Shown here: positions 15,009-24,840 of the stretch, piece by piece
Position numbering within the stretch: position 1 is the stretch's first letter
Layout of the letters: each line of letters begins with the position of its first letter
DNA from: Bradyrhizobium sp. Ce-3
Lineage (GTDB): Bacteria; Pseudomonadota; Alphaproteobacteria; Rhizobiales; Xanthobacteraceae
Length of the DNA: 64,000 nt
NCBI RefSeq assembly: GCF_022835695.1
Contig: NZ_BQUV01000003.1
Location: forward strand, 434,001-498,000
Direction of reading: 5' to 3'
Notes under the pieces: model-generated
Seen by the model: only the letters and a program-made list of their open reading frames with translations
What the model was told of the DNA's origin: nothing
Databases searched by the model: none
Made by a program: the position numbers and the translations under genes

Positions 15009-15851
15009 ATGACACAGCAGTCTCTCTCCAGCCGCGGGCTTGCGTCGCGCGCCGCGCACACCCATGCCCGCACTCACATTCGCACTCTTGCCTTCGCCAG
15101 CGTCCTGCTGGTGACGCCGTTCGTCGTCGCCACTTCGGCCAACGCGCAGGTCCGCTCATCCGCGCTCGGCTATGCGTCGACGCAGCCTGGCGGATTCCCG
15201 TCCGACGAGGTGATGACCGATCCCTCGACCGGGGCCACCGAGGACGGTGCGTTGCCGGAACGGCTGCGCCGCACCACCGTTGCGCTCAACACGTCGGAGG
15301 CATCCGGTACCATCATCATCGATACCGGCAATACCGCGCTTTACTATGTGCTCGGCGGTGGCCGGGCGATCCGCTACGGCGTCGGCGTCGGCCGCGAGGG
15401 CTTTACCTGGGCCGGCACCCAGACCATCAGCAACAAGGCGGAATGGCCGGACTGGCATCCGCCGGCCGAGATGATCAAGCGCCAGCCCTATCTGCCGCGC
15501 TTCATGGCCGGCGGCCCGGGCAACCCGCTCGGCGCCCGCGCGATGTATCTCGGCTCCAGCGAGTACCGCATCCACGGCACCAACGATCCGTCGACGATCG
15601 GCAAGTTCGTCTCGTCGGGCTGCATCCGCCTGACCAATGAGGACGTCACCGACCTGTTCAGCCGGGTCAATGTCGGCACCAAGGTCGTGGTGCTGCCGAA
15701 GAACGGGCCGCATATCGCCGCCCGCGAGCTCGTTCCGACCGCGACGCAGATCTCGGTCCGCCCGGCGCCGATGCAGCCGCGCCCCGCTGCCATGACGCAG
15801 CCGTCCGGCCGTCAGGCGATGAACATTCCGGCGACTGCCTCGTTGTACTGA
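15009..15851 (+). CDS. L,D-transpeptidase (YkuD domain), exported
   Basis: A 280-residue protein with a long signal peptide (basic His/Arg-rich start, then LAFASVLLVTPFVVATSANA, cleaved near residue 47). The YkuD catalytic domain spans about 100-240. The motif HGTNDPSTIG...SSGCIR is complete, with His189, the nucleophile Cys205 and Arg207. Such enzymes make 3-3 cross-links in peptidoglycan or attach proteins to it, in the periplasm. A Pro/Met/Gln-rich tail follows. The EcfG-type promoter in front implies wall remodelling under stress. The start at 15009 is chosen because the longer frame overlaps the promoter -10. Confidence 0.93.
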   Translation: MTQQSLSSRGLASRAAHTHARTHIRTLAFASVLLVTPFVVATSANAQVRSSALGYASTQPGGFPSDEVMTDPSTGATEDGALPERLRRTTVALNTSEASGTIIIDTGNTALYYVLGGGRAIRYGVGVGREGFTWAGTQTISNKAEWPDWHPPAEMIKRQPYLPRFMAGGPGNPLGARAMYLGSSEYRIHGTNDPSTIGKFVSSGCIRLTNEDVTDLFSRVNVGTKVVVLPKNGPHIAARELVPTATQISVRPAPMQPRPAAMTQPSGRQAMNIPATASLY

Positions 15852-15878
15852 GAACGGGCATTGGACTGAGGCTCAGTA

Positions 15879-16508
15879 ATGGCAAGGCGACACGTCAGGC
15901 GGTGGGCGTTCGGGACGGCGGCATTGCTCGGCCTGTCCCTTGCGCCCGCGGCGCAAGCCCAGGACTTCTTCTCGCAGCTGTTCGGCGGCTTCATGCAGGG
16001 CCGTCCGCCGGTGATCCGGATGCCGTTCGACGACGGCCCGGCGCCGGTGCCCCGAGCCGAGCGGCGCGCCCGTTATGATGTCGGTCAGGCCTACTGTGTA
16101 CGCAGCTGCGACGGCCGCTATTTCCCGCTGGCGGCGACCGGCAACCTGAGCAAGGCGGAAACCTGCAACAGCTTCTGCCCGGCGAGCGCGACCGAGGTGG
16201 TCTATGGCGGCAACATCGACAACGCCGCGACCGACGACGGCACGCCGTATTCCGAACTGCCGAACGCGTTCCGCTATCGCGACGCGATCGTCTCGGGCTG
16301 CACCTGCAACGGCAAGGATCCGGTCGGGCTCGCCGCGGTGAAGATCGAGGACGATCCGACCCTGCGCAAGGGCGACATCGTCGCCGGCAAGGATGGACTA
16401 ATGTCGGTCAGCCGTCCGGACCGGCGCGGCGCATCGCTCAACTTCACGCCGGCGCCTGAACGGATCCGCGCCAAATACGGCCAGCCGCCGGTGGTGGCGC
16501 GCGAGTAG
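15879..16508 (+). CDS. DUF2865 family secreted protein
   Basis: A 209-residue exported protein: signal peptide (RRHVRRWAFGTAALLGLSLAPAAQAQ, cleaved near 28), then a Cys-rich domain with YCVRSCDGRYFPL, a second Cys pair in ETCNSFCPA, and SGCTCNGKDP. These Cys pairs and the RxCDGxYFP motif match DUF2865 as I recall it, an alphaproteobacterial periplasmic domain of unknown function. Disulfides are likely. It starts 27 bases after the L,D-transpeptidase stop on the same strand, so it may be co-transcribed with it and act in the envelope. Confidence 0.82.
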   Translation: MARRHVRRWAFGTAALLGLSLAPAAQAQDFFSQLFGGFMQGRPPVIRMPFDDGPAPVPRAERRARYDVGQAYCVRSCDGRYFPLAATGNLSKAETCNSFCPASATEVVYGGNIDNAATDDGTPYSELPNAFRYRDAIVSGCTCNGKDPVGLAAVKIEDDPTLRKGDIVAGKDGLMSVSRPDRRGASLNFTPAPERIRAKYGQPPVVARE

Positions 16509-16548
16509 CGTCGCTGATGCGAGATGCGCCAGTTTTGGTTCCTGACCT

Positions 16549-16573
16549 GGAACCGAGCTTTCTCCTGCACGTT
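16549..16573 (+). promoter_or_regulatory. EcfG-type stress promoter
   Basis: GGAAC (16549-16553), 16 bases, CGTT (16570-16573): a full match, 47 bases before the ATG of the 51-residue membrane protein. Confidence 0.78.
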
Positions 16574-16620
16574 AGCAAAACGCGAACCGCACATTCACCG
16601 ATGCCATCAGGGGGCCCCGC

Positions 16621-16776
16621 ATGCTCGTCGGCGTACTCGTCACTTTCCTTGTCATCATTCTCGTTCTGTATCTCATCAACATGCTGCCGCTCGACGGCCG
16701 CGCCAAGCAGATCGCGCGCGTCGTCGTCATCATCATCGGCATCGTCTCGCTGCTGAAGTATCTGGCAGTGTTCTAG
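16621..16776 (+). CDS. Thivi_2564-like small membrane protein
   Basis: A 51-residue protein: hydrophobic helix (LVTFLVIILVLYLINMLPLD), a short polar turn with the DGRAKQI motif, then a second hydrophobic helix (ARVVVIIIGIVSLLKYLAVF). This matches the small two-helix Thivi_2564 family as I remember it (LINMxPMDxxxKxIxxVVV). The function is unknown. It has an AGGGGG ribosome binding site and a perfect EcfG-type promoter upstream, so it is a likely stress-induced membrane peptide. Confidence 0.8.
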   Translation: MLVGVLVTFLVIILVLYLINMLPLDGRAKQIARVVVIIIGIVSLLKYLAVF

Positions 16777-16809
16777 CTTCGTCATTGCGATCATCTCCTC
16801 GCCCACCGC

Positions 16810-16931
16810 TGTCATCGCCCGGCCTGTGCGCAATTGCGCACATGGACCGGGCGATCCAGTACGCCGCGGCCTCTCGGCTCAAGCACTGCGGCCTCTGGAA
16901 TACTGGATCACCCGCCTGCCGGGTGATGACA
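16810..16931. repeat. Palindromic intergenic repeat, family A, copy 2
   Basis: A 122-base element, same ends and same inner palindrome as copy 1 at 12402, and nearly identical over the first 60 bases. The middle differs (ctctcggctcaagcactgcg here), which is closer to copy 3 at 21802. Confidence 0.85.
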
Positions 16932-17135
16932 CTGAGCAGGGTGAGCAATCATCCGTCATGCTGAGAAGCGTGCGCATCGGCGGGTGTCTCGAAGGATGGC
17001 CACGAGGCCGCACAATTTCGGAATAGTAGAATAGTACCGTTGGCGCCAAGTTGCCGTGCCCGCCGGCTACTGTGCATGGGGTTGTTTTCGATATTTTGGC
17101 AGTGCGCCCCTGCGACGGCAGGCTCGCGGGCGCCA

Positions 17136-17169
17136 ACAAAAAAGCCCCGGCTCATCGCCGGGGCTTTTG
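17136..17169 (-). terminator. Intrinsic terminator of glcB
   Basis: gccccggc (17144-17151) pairs with gccggggc (17157-17164), loop of five. Read on the minus strand it is followed by six T, 22 bases past the glcB stop. The plus strand also has a short T-run, so it may work both ways. Confidence 0.85.
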
Positions 17170-17190
17170 CTGTGATCGCGGTTGAGAAGA

Positions 17191-19353
17191 TCAGCCGGCC
17201 GCCTTGGCCTCGCGGCGGCGCGCGGTGAGGATGTATTCGGTGTAGCCGTTCGGCTGCGTACGTCCCTCGAACACGAGGTCGCAGGCAGCCTTGAAGGCGA
17301 CGCCGTCGAACGACGGTGCCATCGGCTTGTAGAGCGTATCGCCGGCGTTCTGCTTGTCGACGACGACGGCCATGCGCTTCAGCGACTCCATCACCTGATC
17401 CCTGCTGATGACGCCCTGATGCAGCCAGTTCGCCAGATGCTGGCTCGAGATGCGCAAGGTGGCGCGGTCTTCCATCAGGCCGACATCGTGGATGTCGGGC
17501 ACCTTGGAGCAGCCGACGCCCTGGTCGATCCAGCGCACGACGTAACCGAGGATGCCCTGGCAGTTGTTGTCGATCTCCTGCTTGACGTCGTCAGGCGCCC
17601 AGTTCGACTGCGACACCGGAATGGTAAGGATGTCCGAGAGCTTGGCCCGCGGCCCGCCCTTGGCGAGCTCCTGCTGGCGGGCTGTGACGTTGACCTGGTG
17701 ATAATGCAGCGCGTGCAGCGTCGCCGCGGTCGGCGAGGGCACCCAGGCGGTGGTAGCACCCGCCTGCGGATGGCCGATCTTCTGCGCCAGCATATCCGCC
17801 ATCTTGTCGGGCGCGGCCCACATGCCCTTGCCGATCTGGGCATGGCCGGGGAGACCGTCGATCAGGCCGTTGTCGACGTTCCAGTCCTCATAGGCCTTGA
17901 TCCAGGGCTGCGCCTTCATGTCGTTCTTGCGGATCATCGGACCCGCTTCCATCGACGTATGGATCTCGTCGCCGGTGCGGTCGAGGAAGCCGGTGTTGAT
18001 GAACATGATGCGCTTGGAGGCGCGCTGGATGCAGGCCTTGAGGTTCACTGTCGTGCGGCGCTCCTCGTCCATGATGCCGACCTTCAGCGTGTTCTCCGGC
18101 AGAGAGAGCATCTTCTCGACCTCGGCGAACAGGTCGCAGGTCAGCGTCACCTCGTCGGGGCCGTGCATCTTCGGCTTGACGATATAGGCCGAGCCGGTGC
18201 GGCTGTTCTTGGTCTTGGAATTGCCCTTGAGGTCGTGGATCGCGAGCAGGCCGGCCACGGCGGCATCGAGAATGCCTTCCGGGATCTCCTCGCCCTTGGC
18301 GTCGAGCACGGCGTCGGTGAACATGTGGTGGCCGACATTGCGCATCAGCAGCAGGCTGCGGCCGTGCAGCTTCAGCTCGCTGCCGTCGGGCTTCTTGTAG
18401 ACGCGGTCGGCGTTGAGCGAGCGGGTCAGCGTCTTGCCGCCCTTGTCGAAATCGGCTGACAGCGTGCCGTTCATCAGGCCGAGCGTGTTGCGATAGACCA
18501 GCACCTTGTCCTCGGCGTCGACGGCGGCAACCGAGTCTTCCATGTCGAGAATGGTGGAGACCGCCGATTCCAGGATCATGTCGGCGACGCCGGCCGGGTC
18601 GTCCTTGCCGATGACGTTGCTGCGGTCGATCTTGACCTCGACATGCATGCCGTTGTTGACCAGCAGGATCGCGGTGGGTGAGGCGGCATCGCCCTGATAG
18701 CCGGCGAACTGGGCGGCGTTCTTCAGCGCGGTCGAATTGCCGCTCTTCAGCTTGACCGAGAGCTGGCCGGCGATCACGGCGTAGGAGGTCACGTCGGTGT
18801 GGCTTCCGGTCGCGAGCGGCACGGCGGCGTCGAGGAACGCCTTGGCCTTCGCGATCACCTTGTCGCCGCGGGCCTTGTTGTAGCCCTTTCCGCTCTCGCT
18901 CGGATCATGCGGGATCGCGTCGGTGCCGTAGAACGCGTCGTACAGCGAACCCCAGCGCGCATTGGCGGCGTTCAGCGCGTAGCGGGCGTTGGTCAGCGGC
19001 ACCACCAGCTGCGGGCCGCAGATCTTGCCGATCTCCTCGTCGACATTCGCGGTCTCGACCTTGTGGGTCGCGGGCTCCGGCAGCAGGTAGCCGATCTCCT
19101 TGAGGAACGCGGTGTAGGCGTTGATGTCGAACGCCTTGCCCTTGTTGGCGCGATGCCAGTCGTCGATCTTGGCCTGCAAGGTGTCGCGGACCGCGAGCAG
19201 CTCGCGGTTCTTCGGGCCGAGCTTCTGGAGGATCGCGGCCAGTCCTGCCCAGAACGCGTCGGGCGCGATCCCACTTTTCGGCGTCGCCTCCTTGGCGATG
19301 AAATCGAACAGGACAGGGGCGATCTTCAATCCATGGGCATCGACACGAGTCAT
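17191..19353 (-). CDS. glcB: Malate synthase G
   Basis: A 720-residue cytoplasmic enzyme that condenses glyoxylate and acetyl-CoA to malate, in the glyoxylate and glycolate pathways. Length and sequence fit the monomeric G form rather than the shorter A form. Recognisable blocks are [19 protein letters not shown], the active-site region [54 protein letters not shown] and [13 protein letters not shown]. It stands alone: isocitrate lyase is not in the window. The minus-strand terminator lies 22 bases downstream. The upstream 123 bases carry no clear regulatory motif. Confidence 0.97.
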   Translation of the reverse strand: MTRVDAHGLKIAPVLFDFIAKEATPKSGIAPDAFWAGLAAILQKLGPKNRELLAVRDTLQAKIDDWHRANKGKAFDINAYTAFLKEIGYLLPEPATHKVETANVDEEIGKICGPQLVVPLTNARYALNAANARWGSLYDAFYGTDAIPHDPSESGKGYNKARGDKVIAKAKAFLDAAVPLATGSHTDVTSYAVIAGQLSVKLKSGNSTALKNAAQFAGYQGDAASPTAILLVNNGMHVEVKIDRSNVIGKDDPAGVADMILESAVSTILDMEDSVAAVDAEDKVLVYRNTLGLMNGTLSADFDKGGKTLTRSLNADRVYKKPDGSELKLHGRSLLLMRNVGHHMFTDAVLDAKGEEIPEGILDAAVAGLLAIHDLKGNSKTKNSRTGSAYIVKPKMHGPDEVTLTCDLFAEVEKMLSLPENTLKVGIMDEERRTTVNLKACIQRASKRIMFINTGFLDRTGDEIHTSMEAGPMIRKNDMKAQPWIKAYEDWNVDNGLIDGLPGHAQIGKGMWAAPDKMADMLAQKIGHPQAGATTAWVPSPTAATLHALHYHQVNVTARQQELAKGGPRAKLSDILTIPVSQSNWAPDDVKQEIDNNCQGILGYVVRWIDQGVGCSKVPDIHDVGLMEDRATLRISSQHLANWLHQGVISRDQVMESLKRMAVVVDKQNAGDTLYKPMAPSFDGVAFKAACDLVFEGRTQPNGYTEYILTARRREAKAAG

Positions 19354-19476
19354 GATGGGCTTTCTGAAAGAAATGGGCGTTTAGGCGCTGTTTTCGAAAG
19401 AAATCAGCAAAAAACGCGCCAAAGGGCCGCGTTCACGGCTCTTTTAGCCTTAAAGCCACGGCTCTGAGAAGGCCCC

Positions 19477-20706
19477 TCAGGGCGCCCCGGTCCGGACCTT
19501 GGCGGCGATCAGCAATGCGGCGAGCACCAGGGGAATTGCGCCCGCCACGAACACGGCCGGCGCGCCCATCAGATCGAGCACCAGCCCGCCGCCGGCCGCG
19601 CCCATGGTGATGCCGAGGAAGATCGAGGCCACGGTCAGTCCGGTGCCGCTCTCGGTCTCGTCGGGCACCATGCGGGTGATCCAGGTCGTGGTCGCGACCG
19701 GCACGCCGCTAAAGGCAAATCCCCAGAGTGCGACCAGCACCAGGGCCGGAATGACGTCCTTGCCAAAGAGCGAGAGCAACAGACCGATCACGCTGATCGC
19801 CAGCGGCATCGCGATCAGCGTGAGCTTGAGTTTGCGCTCGGCCATCAGCCCGCTGGCGAAGGAGCCGATATAGTTGGCGACGCCGAAGGCGAGCAAGGTC
19901 GCAGCCACGCCGGCAGCGTCGAGCCCGGTCACGCTCTCAAGGAAGGGACGGATGTAGCCGAAATAGCCGAAATGTCCGGTGAAGACCAAGGTCGCCGCGA
20001 AGATGCCGGCGCCGATCCCCGGCCGTGTCAGGATGTCGATCAGCGTGTCGAGCCCGGCCTCTCCCTTCGGGGCCAGGCGGGGCAGCGCGAGTGCCTGGAC
20101 GACGAACACCGCTGCGCCCAATGCGGTGGCGAGCAGGAACACGACGCGCCAGCTCGCGACCTCGCCGAGATAGCTGCCGAGCGGAACGGCAATGATCATC
20201 GCGGCCGGAATGCCGCTCATCACGATCGAGAGGGCGCGAGCAACCAGTGACGGCGGCACCAGCCTGATCGTGGTCGCGGCCGCCATCGCCCAGAAGCCGC
20301 CGATGGCGAGGCCGAGCAAGATCCGCGCCGCCAGCAGGAAGGTGATGTTCGGTGCCAGCGCCACCAGCAGGTTGGAGATCACCAGCAGAATCGAAAAACT
20401 CAGCAGCACCGGCTTGCGATTGAAGCTGCGCGTCAGCCTCGGCGTGAACAACGCGCCGACCAGCCCGGCCAGCGAGGTCGCGGTCACCGCCTGACCGGCG
20501 AGGCCCGGGCTGACACCGAGGTCCCGCGCCATCGGCGTCAACAGGCCGGACGGCAGGAACTCCGCCGTCAGCAGTGCGGTCACGCCCAGCATCATGGCAA
20601 CGACGGCGCCCCAGGCCGGCCTGTCATCAACCCCGAGCGCGATTTCGCCCGGCATCAGCGCGCCGGCATCGGCGTGCGCTAAAGCGGGGTTCACTTCTTG
20701 ATCCAT
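19477..20706 (-). CDS. MFS transporter, drug-export (DHA1) type
   Basis: A 409-residue membrane protein with twelve predicted helices. It shows TAEFLPSGLLTPMARDLGVS in the first helix-loop region and LTRSFNRKPVLL as the loop 2-3 motif, and then repeats the plan in the second half. It resembles the AraJ/YdhP sugar- or drug-efflux group. I prefer the start at MDQEVNPA (20706); the frame extends to 20745, which leaves only 40 bases before the divergent AraC gene. The divergent AraC-family regulator probably controls it. The substrate is unknown. Confidence 0.88.
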   Translation of the reverse strand: MDQEVNPALAHADAGALMPGEIALGVDDRPAWGAVVAMMLGVTALLTAEFLPSGLLTPMARDLGVSPGLAGQAVTATSLAGLVGALFTPRLTRSFNRKPVLLSFSILLVISNLLVALAPNITFLLAARILLGLAIGGFWAMAAATTIRLVPPSLVARALSIVMSGIPAAMIIAVPLGSYLGEVASWRVVFLLATALGAAVFVVQALALPRLAPKGEAGLDTLIDILTRPGIGAGIFAATLVFTGHFGYFGYIRPFLESVTGLDAAGVAATLLAFGVANYIGSFASGLMAERKLKLTLIAMPLAISVIGLLLSLFGKDVIPALVLVALWGFAFSGVPVATTTWITRMVPDETESGTGLTVASIFLGITMGAAGGGLVLDLMGAPAVFVAGAIPLVLAALLIAAKVRTGAP

Positions 20707-20785
20707 CGGCCGAAACGTCCATCTATGTTGCACTGCCGCAGACATAGGTTGGAAGTTCTGGACAATCTATGCCACAAACACCCGA

Positions 20786-21787
20786 ATGTTTGATCGTTCG
20801 TCCAGATCGTCCGCCGCCGATACACCCGACGCCGCCGTCGATCTGGTGAGCGAATTGCTGCTCGGCATGCGGCTCGAGGGCGTTCGCTACCGTCGGGTCG
20901 CGACGCGGGCGCCGTTCGGGTTTCGCTTCGAAACGCCGTACGGACGCGCGCAATTCCACTTCGTTGCCCATGGCACGGCACTGCTGCGCCACGCCGGTGC
21001 GACGCTGCTTCCGCTTGGATGCGGTGATGCGATTTTCCTGCCGCGTGGCGGCGCGCATGATCTCGTCTCGGCCGCGGACGAGCCGAGTTGCGACGTCGAT
21101 CGTTTCGAGACCGAGACGCTGTGCGGCAATGTCGATGTGACGTCGGCCTGCCCGGAAGGATGCCCGCAGGACGATCAGGTCGTGGTCTTCAGCGCCTGCA
21201 TGGATTTCGATCTCGGCGGCATGCGCCCGCTGATCGCGCTGATGCCGGAGGTGATGCGGGTCGACACCTTGCTGGCGCGCCAGCCGGAGATCGAACCGAT
21301 GCTGAAGGCGATGGAGCGGGAGACCTGCACGCCGCGGGCCGGCTCCGTCGGCGTGATGGCGCGGCTCGCCGACGTGCTCGCCGCGTCGATCGTGCGCGGC
21401 TGGGTCGAATGCGGCGGCGACAATGCCATGGGCTGGTTCGAGGCCTTGCGTGATCCGCGTCTCGGCCGCGCGATCGGCGCGCTGCATCGCGCGCCCGGCC
21501 GCAGCTGGACCGTCGCCGAACTGGCGGCGGAGGCGGGTTGCTCGCGCTCGCTGTTCGCCGAGCGCTTCCAGGCCATGACCGGGCTATCACCCGCGCGCTA
21601 TCTGGCCGAACTGCGCATGCGTCTTGCGACACAGTGGATCGAGCATGAACGCCAACCGATCGATGCGATCGCCGAGCGGCTGGGCTATGCGTCGCAGGCG
21701 GCGTTCAGCCGCGCGTTCAAACGTATCACCGGGCAATCGCCGGGGATGGTGCGGCACGCGGCCGGAAGCCGTCGCGCGGCGGAATAG
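20786..21787 (+). CDS. AraC family transcriptional regulator (cupin_6 sensor)
   Basis: A 333-residue regulator. The N-terminal half is a cupin-like ligand domain (about 20-190; FHFVAHGTALLRHAG and CGDAIFLPRGGAHDL are typical). The C-terminal half holds two helix-turn-helix motifs: TVAELAAEAGCSRSLFAERF and IDAIAERLGYASQAAFSRAF, ending KRITGQSPG. Several Cys in DVTSACPEGCPQDD lie between the domains and could bind metal or sense redox state; that is inference. It diverges from the MFS exporter gene and most likely controls it. Confidence 0.92.
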   Translation: MFDRSSRSSAADTPDAAVDLVSELLLGMRLEGVRYRRVATRAPFGFRFETPYGRAQFHFVAHGTALLRHAGATLLPLGCGDAIFLPRGGAHDLVSAADEPSCDVDRFETETLCGNVDVTSACPEGCPQDDQVVVFSACMDFDLGGMRPLIALMPEVMRVDTLLARQPEIEPMLKAMERETCTPRAGSVGVMARLADVLAASIVRGWVECGGDNAMGWFEALRDPRLGRAIGALHRAPGRSWTVAELAAEAGCSRSLFAERFQAMTGLSPARYLAELRMRLATQWIEHERQPIDAIAERLGYASQAAFSRAFKRITGQSPGMVRHAAGSRRAAE

Positions 21788-21801
21788 GCAATCCACACCG
21801 C

Positions 21802-21906
21802 CGTCATGCCCCGCTTCAAGCGGGGCATCCAGTACGCCGCGGCCTCTCGGCTCAAGCATTGACGTCTCTGGAATACTGGGTCGTCCGGTCGAGCCGGACG
21901 ACGACA
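21802..21906. repeat. Palindromic intergenic repeat, family A, copy 3 (diverged)
   Basis: Shares ccagtacgccgcggcctctc, ggctcaagca and ctctggaatactgg with copies 1 and 2, but the outer arms are different: gtcatgccccgcttcaagcgg on the left forms its own stem, and gtcgtccggtcgagccggacg on the right another. It lies between the AraC gene and the end of cysNC. Confidence 0.75.
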
Positions 21907-21917
21907 GTTGAGCAAGA

Positions 21918-23837
21918 TCAGATATTCGCCGCGAGGTCGGTCAATTCGTCGAACAGGATGCCGGTGGTGGCCAGCATCCGCTCGATTTCGTCGGTGGCGT
22001 CGCTGACCGAGCGGTTCGAGGTGTCGATGGTGAGTTCATTGCCGGTCGGCGGCTGATAATCGTTGCCGATGCCGGTGAAGCCCTGCAGCGCGCCGGATCG
22101 CGCCTTGGCGTAGTGGCCCTTGGGATCGCGGGTCTCGCAGACCTCGGCAGGCGTCGCGACATAGATTTCGCGGAACGCGCTGTCGGCGATCCGGCGCGCA
22201 GCCGCGCGGTCGGCGGTCGACGGCGACACCGCGGCGACGATCGCGATATGGCCGTTGCGCGCCAGATGGGTCGCGACCTCGGCGAGGCGGCGGATGTTCT
22301 CGGTGCGATCCTGCGGCGAGAAGCCGAGATCGCTGTTCAGCCCGGCGCGGAAGGTGTCGCCGTCGAGCAGGATCGGCGAGCCGCCATTGCTGAACAGCCG
22401 CCGCTCCAGCGCGCGCGCCAAGGTCGACTTGCCCGAGCCGGGCAGGCCGGTCAGCCAGATCACCGCGCCATTGTGATGGTAGCGCGCCGAGCGCTCGTCG
22501 GGCCGCAGCGCGGATTCCACCGGCACGATATCGACCGGCACGGCGGGGCGGCCGGCGTCGACCGACAGCACGAGGCCGCCGCCGGCGATGCGGCCGTTGA
22601 CCTCGATCACCAGGCGGCCGGTGCGCGGATTGTCGGTGTAGGGATCGGTCGCAACCGGCTGCGCCAGCGAGATGTCGATCTCGCCGACATGGTTGCGCGC
22701 GATCGCGCTGTTCTCTTCGTTGGACAGCGCACCGGGATCGACCGCCTTTTCGATCGCAACCACGGTGGCGCGGCTTTCCTTGGTGCCGAGCCGGATCAGG
22801 ATCTGCTCGCCCTTGGTCAGCGGCTTGTCGTGCAGCCAGAAGATCCGGGCGCGGATGCGGCGGGTGTCGCGCGGGCTCTGCCCGCTATGTCCGATGATGT
22901 CGCCGCGCTCGAGGAACAGTTCGCGGTCGAGCGTGATGCCGACCGAGCGCCCGGCGCCGTGCGGACCGTGCAGCGGCGTCACCGGCCAGCTCTCGACGGT
23001 CTTGATCCTCGCGATCTTGCCGGTCGGCATGATGACGATCTCGTCGCCGGCCTTCAGGCTGCCGGACTCGATACGGCCGGCCACGATGCGGCGGTCGTCG
23101 AACTTGTAGATCGCCTGCACCGGCAGTCGCAGCGGCAGCTCGACCAGCGGACGCGCCGGCTCCAGCGCATCGAGCGCCTCGACCACGGTCGCCCCCTTGT
23201 ACCAGTCGATCCGCGCCGTGCGCTCGGCGACGCCATCGCCGTCGCGCGCCGAGATCGGGATCACCGCCGTCGGCCGCACGCCGAGGCCGATCAGATGCGC
23301 GGAAATCTCGTCGCTGATCTCCTTGAAGCGATCGGCGCTGAACTCGACGCGGTCCATCTTGTTGACCACGATCGCGACCTGCTTCACGCCGAGCAGATGC
23401 AGCAGATAACCATGACGGCGGGTCTGGTCGCGCACGCCCTCCAGCGCGTCGATGATCAAGACCGCGCCGTCGGCCTGCGAGGCGCCGGTGATCATGTTGC
23501 GCAAAAACTCGGCGTGGCCGGGCGCGTCGATCAGCACGACGTCGCGCGAGCGGGTGCGGAAGCGGATCTGGGTGGTGTCGATGGTGATGCCCTGGTCGCG
23601 CTCGGTCTGCAGCGCGTCGAGCAGGAACGACCATTCGAACGGCATGCCGCGCCGCGCGCTGACCGCCTTCAGCATTTCGAGCTTGCCGTCCGGCAGGCTG
23701 CCGGTCTCATGCAGCAGGCGTCCGACCAGCGTCGACTTGCCGTGATCGACGTGGCCGACGATGACGATGCGCACCTGCGGCCGCGTCGTGCCGTTAGGCG
23801 TTGCCGAGATCGAGGCGGTGGGAAGGATCATGTTCAT
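21918..23837 (-). CDS. cysN/C: Bifunctional sulfate adenylyltransferase subunit 1 / APS kinase
   Basis: A 639-residue fused protein of the CysNC/NodQ type. The N-terminal GTPase half has GHVDHGKST (28-36), DAPGHAEF and NKMD. It drives the APS synthesis done by CysD from ATP and sulfate. The C-terminal APS kinase has the P-loop GLPGSGKST (464-472) and LLDGDTFR, and makes PAPS. It sits 48 bases downstream of cysD on the same strand. Since the window's CysH looks like an APS reductase, the kinase half may serve sulfation (for example of Nod factors or lipids) or PAPS control rather than assimilation; that is inference. Confidence 0.96.
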   Translation of the reverse strand: MNMILPTASISATPNGTTRPQVRIVIVGHVDHGKSTLVGRLLHETGSLPDGKLEMLKAVSARRGMPFEWSFLLDALQTERDQGITIDTTQIRFRTRSRDVVLIDAPGHAEFLRNMITGASQADGAVLIIDALEGVRDQTRRHGYLLHLLGVKQVAIVVNKMDRVEFSADRFKEISDEISAHLIGLGVRPTAVIPISARDGDGVAERTARIDWYKGATVVEALDALEPARPLVELPLRLPVQAIYKFDDRRIVAGRIESGSLKAGDEIVIMPTGKIARIKTVESWPVTPLHGPHGAGRSVGITLDRELFLERGDIIGHSGQSPRDTRRIRARIFWLHDKPLTKGEQILIRLGTKESRATVVAIEKAVDPGALSNEENSAIARNHVGEIDISLAQPVATDPYTDNPRTGRLVIEVNGRIAGGGLVLSVDAGRPAVPVDIVPVESALRPDERSARYHHNGAVIWLTGLPGSGKSTLARALERRLFSNGGSPILLDGDTFRAGLNSDLGFSPQDRTENIRRLAEVATHLARNGHIAIVAAVSPSTADRAAARRIADSAFREIYVATPAEVCETRDPKGHYAKARSGALQGFTGIGNDYQPPTGNELTIDTSNRSVSDATDEIERMLATTGILFDELTDLAANI

Positions 23838-23885
23838 CGGAACGCTCGCACGAAGTGGGAAGCCAACAGTTGCTGTGAGTGTTGA

Positions 23886-24785
23886 TCAGAGATAGCCGGC
23901 GACACGCAGCCGCTCGAACGCATCCTCGGTCTCGTGGTCGAGCGCGCGGCCGGCGCGCTCCGGGATCTTGGTGCCGTCGAGCTCGGCGAGGATCTCGTCG
24001 ATGTTGGAAGCCGTGGAGGCGACCGGATTGGTGATGTCCTGATCCCCCAGCGAGCGGTAGCGCTTGCCGTCCTTGGCGAGATAGAGCGGGATGATCGGGA
24101 TGTTCTCGCGCTTGGTGTAGGCCCAGATGTCGGCCTCGGTCCAATGCAGGATCGGATGAATACGCAGATGCGCGCCTTGCGGCGGCGAGGCGTTGAACTG
24201 GTCCCAGAACTCCGGCGGCTGGTCGCGGACGTCCCATCCGCCTTCGGTGCCGCGCGGCGAGAACACGCGCTCCTTGGCGCGGGTCGCCTCTTCGTCGCGA
24301 CGGATGCCGGCGATCAAACCGTCAAAGCCGTATTTGTTGAGTGCGAGTTTCAGCCCCTCGGTCTTGCGCGCGGCGGAACGCGCGGCCGGCGGCAGCGTGG
24401 GATCGACGCTGTCGATCGGCGGGCAGGGTTCGATGCGCAGATCGAGATCCCATTCCTTGCCGAAGCGGTCGCGGAACGCATACATCTCCGGAAATTTCTT
24501 GCCGGTGTCGACATGCATCGCCGGGAACGGGACGCGGCCGAAGAACGCCTTGCGCGCGAGCCAGATCATCACGTTGGAGTCTTTGCCGAGCGACCATAGC
24601 AGCGCCAGCTTCTTCAGCCGGGCGAACGCCTCGCGCAGGATGTAAATGCTCTGCGCCTCGAGTTCGTCGAGGTGATCCATGCTCGGGGCGGCCCGATTGG
24701 CTGAAACTTCCGGCACGGAAGATGCACTGCTAAGGGCTGCGGACCGCGTCCTGGCGGCGACGGATTCGTTGTCGAGAAGATGCAT
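23886..24785 (-). CDS. cysD: Sulfate adenylyltransferase subunit 2
   Basis: A 299-residue catalytic subunit of ATP sulfurylase in the ATP-pyrophosphatase family. It shows the PP-loop LLWSLGKDSNVMIWLARKAF (normally SxGKDS), HVDTGKKFPEMY, IAGIRRDEEATRAKERVFS and the tail DHETEDAFERLRVAGYL. It makes APS with CysN. The start at 24785 gives the usual family length and is followed by a variable leader before the conserved MDHLDELEAQS. It is divergent from cysG across a 140-base AT-rich region, which contains two similar palindrome-like motifs. Confidence 0.96.
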   Translation of the reverse strand: MHLLDNESVAARTRSAALSSASSVPEVSANRAAPSMDHLDELEAQSIYILREAFARLKKLALLWSLGKDSNVMIWLARKAFFGRVPFPAMHVDTGKKFPEMYAFRDRFGKEWDLDLRIEPCPPIDSVDPTLPPAARSAARKTEGLKLALNKYGFDGLIAGIRRDEEATRAKERVFSPRGTEGGWDVRDQPPEFWDQFNASPPQGAHLRIHPILHWTEADIWAYTKRENIPIIPLYLAKDGKRYRSLGDQDITNPVASTASNIDEILAELDGTKIPERAGRALDHETEDAFERLRVAGYL

Positions 24786-24840
24786 CTCTTGGCCTTGGCC
24801 TGTGGAGTTGAAAATTCTAAAGTTGCGCTGCAATAGAGAA

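Larger units (their letters stand above)
16777..17190. other. Intergenic region holding a repeat and a terminator
   Basis: No gene seen. It holds family A copy 2 (16810-16931) and the glcB terminator (17136-17169). The part between, 16932-17135, shows nothing I can name. Confidence 0.6.

Noticed and set aside
22113-23885. 590-residue open frame antisense to cysNC
   Set aside because: It is rich in Arg, Asp, His and Gly, has no start signal and lies entirely opposite a well-supported gene; high-GC DNA keeps such frames open.
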